This document shows positions 7,142 to 9,113 of a stretch of 9,113 bases of DNA, one piece after another. The stretch lies in contig JADGHY010000068.1 of NCBI GenBank assembly GCA_019683625.1, forward strand, positions 1-9,113, written 5' to 3'. The first letter of the stretch is position 1. The number at the start of each line of letters is the position of its first letter. Source of the DNA: Thermoflavifilum sp. GTDB taxonomy: Bacteria > Bacteroidota > Bacteroidia > Chitinophagales > Chitinophagaceae. The position numbers and the translations under genes are program-made. The notes beneath the pieces are model-generated. The model was given only the letters and a program-made list of their open reading frames with translations. It was not told the DNA's origin and did not search any database.

Positions 7142-7143
7142 AA

Positions 7144-7890
7144 CTATTTTTCTCCCATGGCATATTGCAATCCCAACCAGAGCAACTGCAGGAAGGCAGG
7201 CTCCGCATAAGATTCGGCGGTATGGCCAAATTCCATGTAAAATGCCCGGCCGCCTTCCATATCATGATACCACACTACAGGATGATAGCTGCCATTTTCC
7301 CCGCCTTTATAGCTGTTTTCATCCAGCCATATTAACACATGCACCTGATCGGCAGCCGGTGGCATGCGCCAGTTATACCATTCGTCGGTGCGCACCCATG
7401 GATGGGGAAAAGCTTCTAACTCCGGAAAGCGGGGATCGAGCTGAATCCACAACCTGGCCTGCTGTACCGCGGGATGGCTTTTGAAATAAGCCCCTACCAG
7501 CTTGCCATACCAGGGCCAATCATATTCACAATCTGCAGCAGCATGAATGCCTACATAACCCCCTCCTCCGCGGATGTATTGCTGAAAAGCCAGCTGCTGA
7601 AGCGAATCCAACACATTGCCGGTAGTATTCAGAAACACTATAGCAGCATATCGCCGAAGATCCGGCATCTGAAAGACATGGGCATCTGATGTGGTGTCTA
7701 CCTGCACCTGATGAACGGAGGCCAGCTGCTCGATGGCCTTTACCCCATCAGGAATAGAAGCATGGTGATAGCCCATGGTTCGGGTAAACACCAGAATACG
7801 ATGTGGTGCAAGTGATTGTGCCCGGGCACGCCAAACCAGGCAGGCGCATCCCATCCATACACCCAGTAAAGAAATTCTGAAGAAGTGCAT
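7144..7890 (-). CDS. Secreted ThuA-domain protein
   Basis: A 248-aa protein of the ThuA family (glutamine-amidotransferase-like fold; named for trehalose utilisation, biochemical activity not settled). The N-terminus is a signal peptide with a hydrophobic core at about residues 6-20, ending in the signal-peptidase-I-like site ARA|QS after residue 24; cysteines at 15 and 17 do not form a good lipobox. The mature domain starts with HRILVFTRTMGYHHASIP at 30-47. It carries the family hallmark GGGGYVGIHAAAD at 108-120, the HPWVRTDEWYNW region at 163-174, PVVWYHDMEGGRAFYMEFGHT at 204-224, and closes with the usual LLWLGLQYAMG helix. In Bacteroidetes such proteins are often found with sugar-degradation genes, but no such neighbour is present here. 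Its stop is 2 bp from the stop of the convergent 170-aa gene, with no terminator between them. The 108 bp upstream, up to the tRNA gene, has only a weak -7-like box (TACATTTA on the minus strand). Confidence 0.9.
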   Translation of the reverse strand: MHFFRISLLGVWMGCACLVWRARAQSLAPHRILVFTRTMGYHHASIPDGVKAIEQLASVHQVQVDTTSDAHVFQMPDLRRYAAIVFLNTTGNVLDSLQQLAFQQYIRGGGGYVGIHAAADCEYDWPWYGKLVGAYFKSHPAVQQARLWIQLDPRFPELEAFPHPWVRTDEWYNWRMPPAADQVHVLIWLDENSYKGGENGSYHPVVWYHDMEGGRAFYMEFGHTAESYAEPAFLQLLWLGLQYAMGEK

Positions 7891-7998
7891 ATAACGAAGC
7901 TAAAACAGGAAAAAAGGCCGAGAAATATTTCCGATATAAATGTATTTGATGTGCTGCACCGAAAACATGCGGTAAACGAGCAATCGAAAGAACAGGAC

Positions 7999-8075
7999 TG
8001 GTGACTCCGCCAGGATTCAAACCTGGAACCTCTTGATCCGTAGTCAAGTGCTCTATTCAGTTGAGCTACGGAGCC
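7999..8075 (-). tRNA. tRNA-Arg (anticodon ACG)
   Basis: A 77-nt gene including the encoded CCA. Reading 5' to 3' on the minus strand: acceptor GGCTCCG with CGGAGTC (one G-T pair), D stem GCTC/GAGC, anticodon stem CTTGA/TCAAG around loop CTACGGA, variable AGGTT, T stem CCAGG/CCTGG, discriminator A, then CCA. The anticodon ACG decodes CGU, and after A34-to-inosine editing by TadA also CGC and CGA. An unusual feature is that the D loop reads AACTGAATA and the T loop TTTGAAT, so positions 19 and 56 are A and T where G and C are nearly universal; A15 faces T48, a normal Levitt A-U pair. No clear terminator is visible in the roughly 100 bp between the tRNA and the ThuA gene, so read-through is possible. 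Confidence 0.97.
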
Positions 8076-8110
8076 ATAGCTGAGCGTAATAACGAGTGCG
8101 AAATTACAGG

Positions 8111-8118
8111 TAAATTTG
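8111..8118 (+). promoter_or_regulatory. Candidate -7 box of the rlmH promoter
   Basis: TAAATTTG is an exact match to TAnnTTTG and would place the transcription start near 8125, leaving a leader of about 22 nt before the rlmH ATG. No TTG is found at the right distance upstream (8076-8110 contains none), so the promoter is incomplete by consensus. Confidence 0.35.
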
Positions 8119-8130
8119 TTTTTAAACAAA
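8115..8130. repeat. Inverted repeat between divergent tRNA-Arg and rlmH
   Basis: TTTGTTT (8115-8121) and AAACAAA (8124-8130) are perfect reverse complements separated by TT. The left arm contains the TTTG of the candidate rlmH -7 box; the right arm supplies, on the other strand, the TTTG used as the candidate -33 box of the tRNA promoter. The region is AT rich, so chance remains possible. Confidence 0.6.
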
Positions 8131-8146
8131 CATCTTCTCTGAGCTA

Positions 8147-8617
8147 ATGCGTATCGTGATTTGGGCTATCGCCAGGAAAACAGACCCCTTGTTGGAAGCC
8201 AGTATCAACAAATATCTGGAACGACTCAGGCATTTTGTGGCAGTGCATATTGAGCTTATCCCGCCGGCTGCTGCCATGGCCGACGCTCAGGCTGCCCGCC
8301 GTACAGAAGCCGAGCGGGTGTTGCAAAGGCTTAAGGAAAGAGATTATCTGGCGCTGCTGGACGAGCACGGAAAATCTTTTTCTACTCCCACGTTGGCAAG
8401 CTGGATGGCTACAAGACAGCAGGAAAATATTTCCCGTTTAATTTTTCTCATTGGCGGCGCTTTTGGCGTGGACGAATCCTTGAAAAAGCAGGCCCAATGC
8501 ATCATTTCCTTATCCCAGCTTACTTTTCCCCATCAACTGGTGAGGCTCATCCTGGTCGAACAATTGTATCGTGTATTTACTATCTTGCACCATCAGCCAT
8601 ATCATCACGAATCATAA
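8147..8617 (+). CDS. rlmH: 23S rRNA (pseudouridine1915-N3)-methyltransferase RlmH
   Basis: A 156-aa SPOUT-class enzyme that uses SAM to methylate N3 of pseudouridine 1915 in helix 69 of 23S rRNA, acting as a homodimer on assembled 70S ribosomes. The length is normal for the family. Hallmarks are LLDEHGKSFST at residues 70-80, the SAM-binding knot loop IGGAFGV at 102-108, and the highly conserved C-terminal block LSQLTFPHQLVRLILVEQLY at 122-141, ending in PYHHES. ATG 8147 is the natural start (MRIVIWAIA, the first strand of the fold). The rhomboid gene begins 5 bp after the stop, so the two are probably co-transcribed. The gene is divergent from tRNA-Arg. Confidence 0.97.
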   Translation: MRIVIWAIARKTDPLLEASINKYLERLRHFVAVHIELIPPAAAMADAQAARRTEAERVLQRLKERDYLALLDEHGKSFSTPTLASWMATRQQENISRLIFLIGGAFGVDESLKKQAQCIISLSQLTFPHQLVRLILVEQLYRVFTILHHQPYHHES

Positions 8618-8622
8618 CCAGT

Positions 8623-9113
8623 ATGAGTCTCACCTTAATTATCATCATCGTTACCTGCGTCATTTCCATATCAGCGTTTTACAATCCGCAATTGCTGGAG
8701 CAATTTCTGTTTTGGCCTTTTTATATCAAGCGCAGGCATGAATACTGGCGTTTTATCACGTGTGGGTTCATTCATCTGGATTATATCCATCTGGGATTTA
8801 ACATGTTTACCTTATATTTTTTTGGCCAAATTGTTGAAAGCTATATTTTTAATGGGAAAGGTTCCAGTTTTCTGCTCTTCTATCTTTTATCCTTATTGGG
8901 ATCAAATCTTTACAGTTATTTCAGGCATCGGGATGATTTTGATTACCGGGCTTTAGGCGCATCCGGTGCTGTTTCTGCCGTAGTGTTTTCCTTCATTGTG
9001 TTTGCACCTTGGCAAACGATATTGGTGTTTTTCATTCCCGTGCCGGCAATCGTATATGGTGTGTTGTATCTCGTCTATTCTGCCTATATGAGTCGGAAAG
9101 GGTATGATAATAT
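8623..9113 (+). CDS. Rhomboid family intramembrane serine protease (3' partial)
   Basis: The gene is cut by the window end after about 163 residues. Multi-pass membrane protein that cleaves transmembrane segments of other proteins. The first hydrophobic helix is at residues about 3-19. HLDYIHLGFNMFTLYFFG follows at 51-68, with His56 and Asn60 in the H-x3-N oxyanion-hole arrangement of GlpG (His150/Asn154). The catalytic serine is Ser114 in GASG at 112-115, followed by further helices to about 155. The catalytic histidine should lie just beyond the edge: the visible end is GYDN, and family members I recall continue with a histidine-containing motif at this point. The start ATG 8623 lies 5 bp after the rlmH stop. 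The substrate is unknown. A short open frame in another phase at 8738-8956 is only a shadow of this gene. Confidence 0.92.
   Translation, partial: MSLTLIIIIVTCVISISAFYNPQLLEQFLFWPFYIKRRHEYWRFITCGFIHLDYIHLGFNMFTLYFFGQIVESYIFNGKGSSFLLFYLLSLLGSNLYSYFRHRDDFDYRALGASGAVSAVVFSFIVFAPWQTILVFFIPVPAIVYGVLYLVYSAYMSRKGYDN

Larger units (their letters stand above)
8099..8130 (-). promoter_or_regulatory. Candidate promoter of tRNA-Arg
   Basis: On the minus strand TTTG (8130-8127) is followed 20 bp later by TAATTTCG (8106-8099), which differs from TAnnTTTG at one base. Box order and spacing fit the Bacteroidetes -33/-7 type. Transcription would begin near 8093, about 18 nt before the mature 5' end at 8075, a suitable leader for RNase P processing. 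Confidence 0.5.

Noticed and set aside
6930..7484. 184-codon plus-strand open frame crossing the end of the 170-aa gene and running antisense to the ThuA gene
   Set aside because: It is out of phase with one well-supported gene and antisense to another; no domain or start signal supports it.
7924..7933. Palindrome GAAATATTTC between ThuA and tRNA-Arg
   Set aside because: A 10-bp AT-rich palindrome without loop or T run is expected by chance and is not a terminator; no second copy was noticed.
7740..8129. Minus-strand open frame spanning the ThuA start and the tRNA
   Set aside because: It runs through a complete tRNA gene and the N-terminus of the ThuA gene in another phase.
1..9113. Defence island, prophage, IS element, CRISPR array or integrative element at the tRNA
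   Set aside because: No transposase, integrase, direct repeat of the tRNA 3' end, repeat-spacer pattern or known defence domain was seen; the gene content is housekeeping plus one redox cluster.

Overview
The window is an ordinary-looking chromosomal segment from a member of the Bacteroidetes, probably near Chitinophagaceae (inference). The signs are a PorT-like outer-membrane beta-barrel gene, weak or absent Shine-Dalgarno sequences, several candidate promoters of the TTG / TAnnTTTG type, and a small protein family otherwise known to me only from this phylum, sitting behind two Fe-S protein genes. I see no insertion sequence, phage gene, CRISPR array or toxin-antitoxin pair.

Layout, left to right. 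(1) Positions 1-530 hold the 3' end of an outer-membrane beta-barrel protein gene, closed by a clear rho-independent terminator (555-591). (2) lon (684-3152, +) encodes a complete LonA protease. (3) A minus-strand pair, a PyrR-like phosphoribosyltransferase (4265-3765) followed 12 bp later by a SAM-dependent methyltransferase (3752-3117), runs convergently into lon; the methyltransferase and lon reading frames overlap tail to tail by 36 bp. (4) A plus-strand cluster starts at about 4413. It encodes a membrane-anchored 2x[4Fe-4S] protein, a CCG-domain Fe-S protein of HdrB/HdrD/GlcF type, and a 170-aa protein of a Bacteroidetes family often named 'ABC transporter ATPase' although it has no ATPase motif. 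(5) A secreted ThuA-domain protein (7890-7144, -) converges on that cluster with 2 bp between stop codons. (6) A tRNA-Arg(ACG) gene (8075-7999, -) is divergent from rlmH (8147-8617, +), which is followed 5 bp later by a rhomboid intramembrane protease gene cut off by the window end.

Functional picture. The two Fe-S proteins look like the membrane and catalytic/relay halves of a heterodisulfide-reductase-like electron transfer module whose substrate cannot be read from the sequence. The third protein may belong with it, although it appears to have its own promoter and possibly a leaderless mRNA. The rest is housekeeping: protein quality control (Lon, rhomboid), ribosome maturation (RlmH) and translation (tRNA-Arg).

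The most unusual observations are the tRNA-Arg carrying A19 and U56 in place of the near-universal G19-C56 tertiary pair, the misnamed third protein of the Fe-S cluster with its start-codon-proximal promoter, and an inverted repeat shared by the divergent tRNA and rlmH promoters. I did not find a clearly new multi-gene defence or mobile system.
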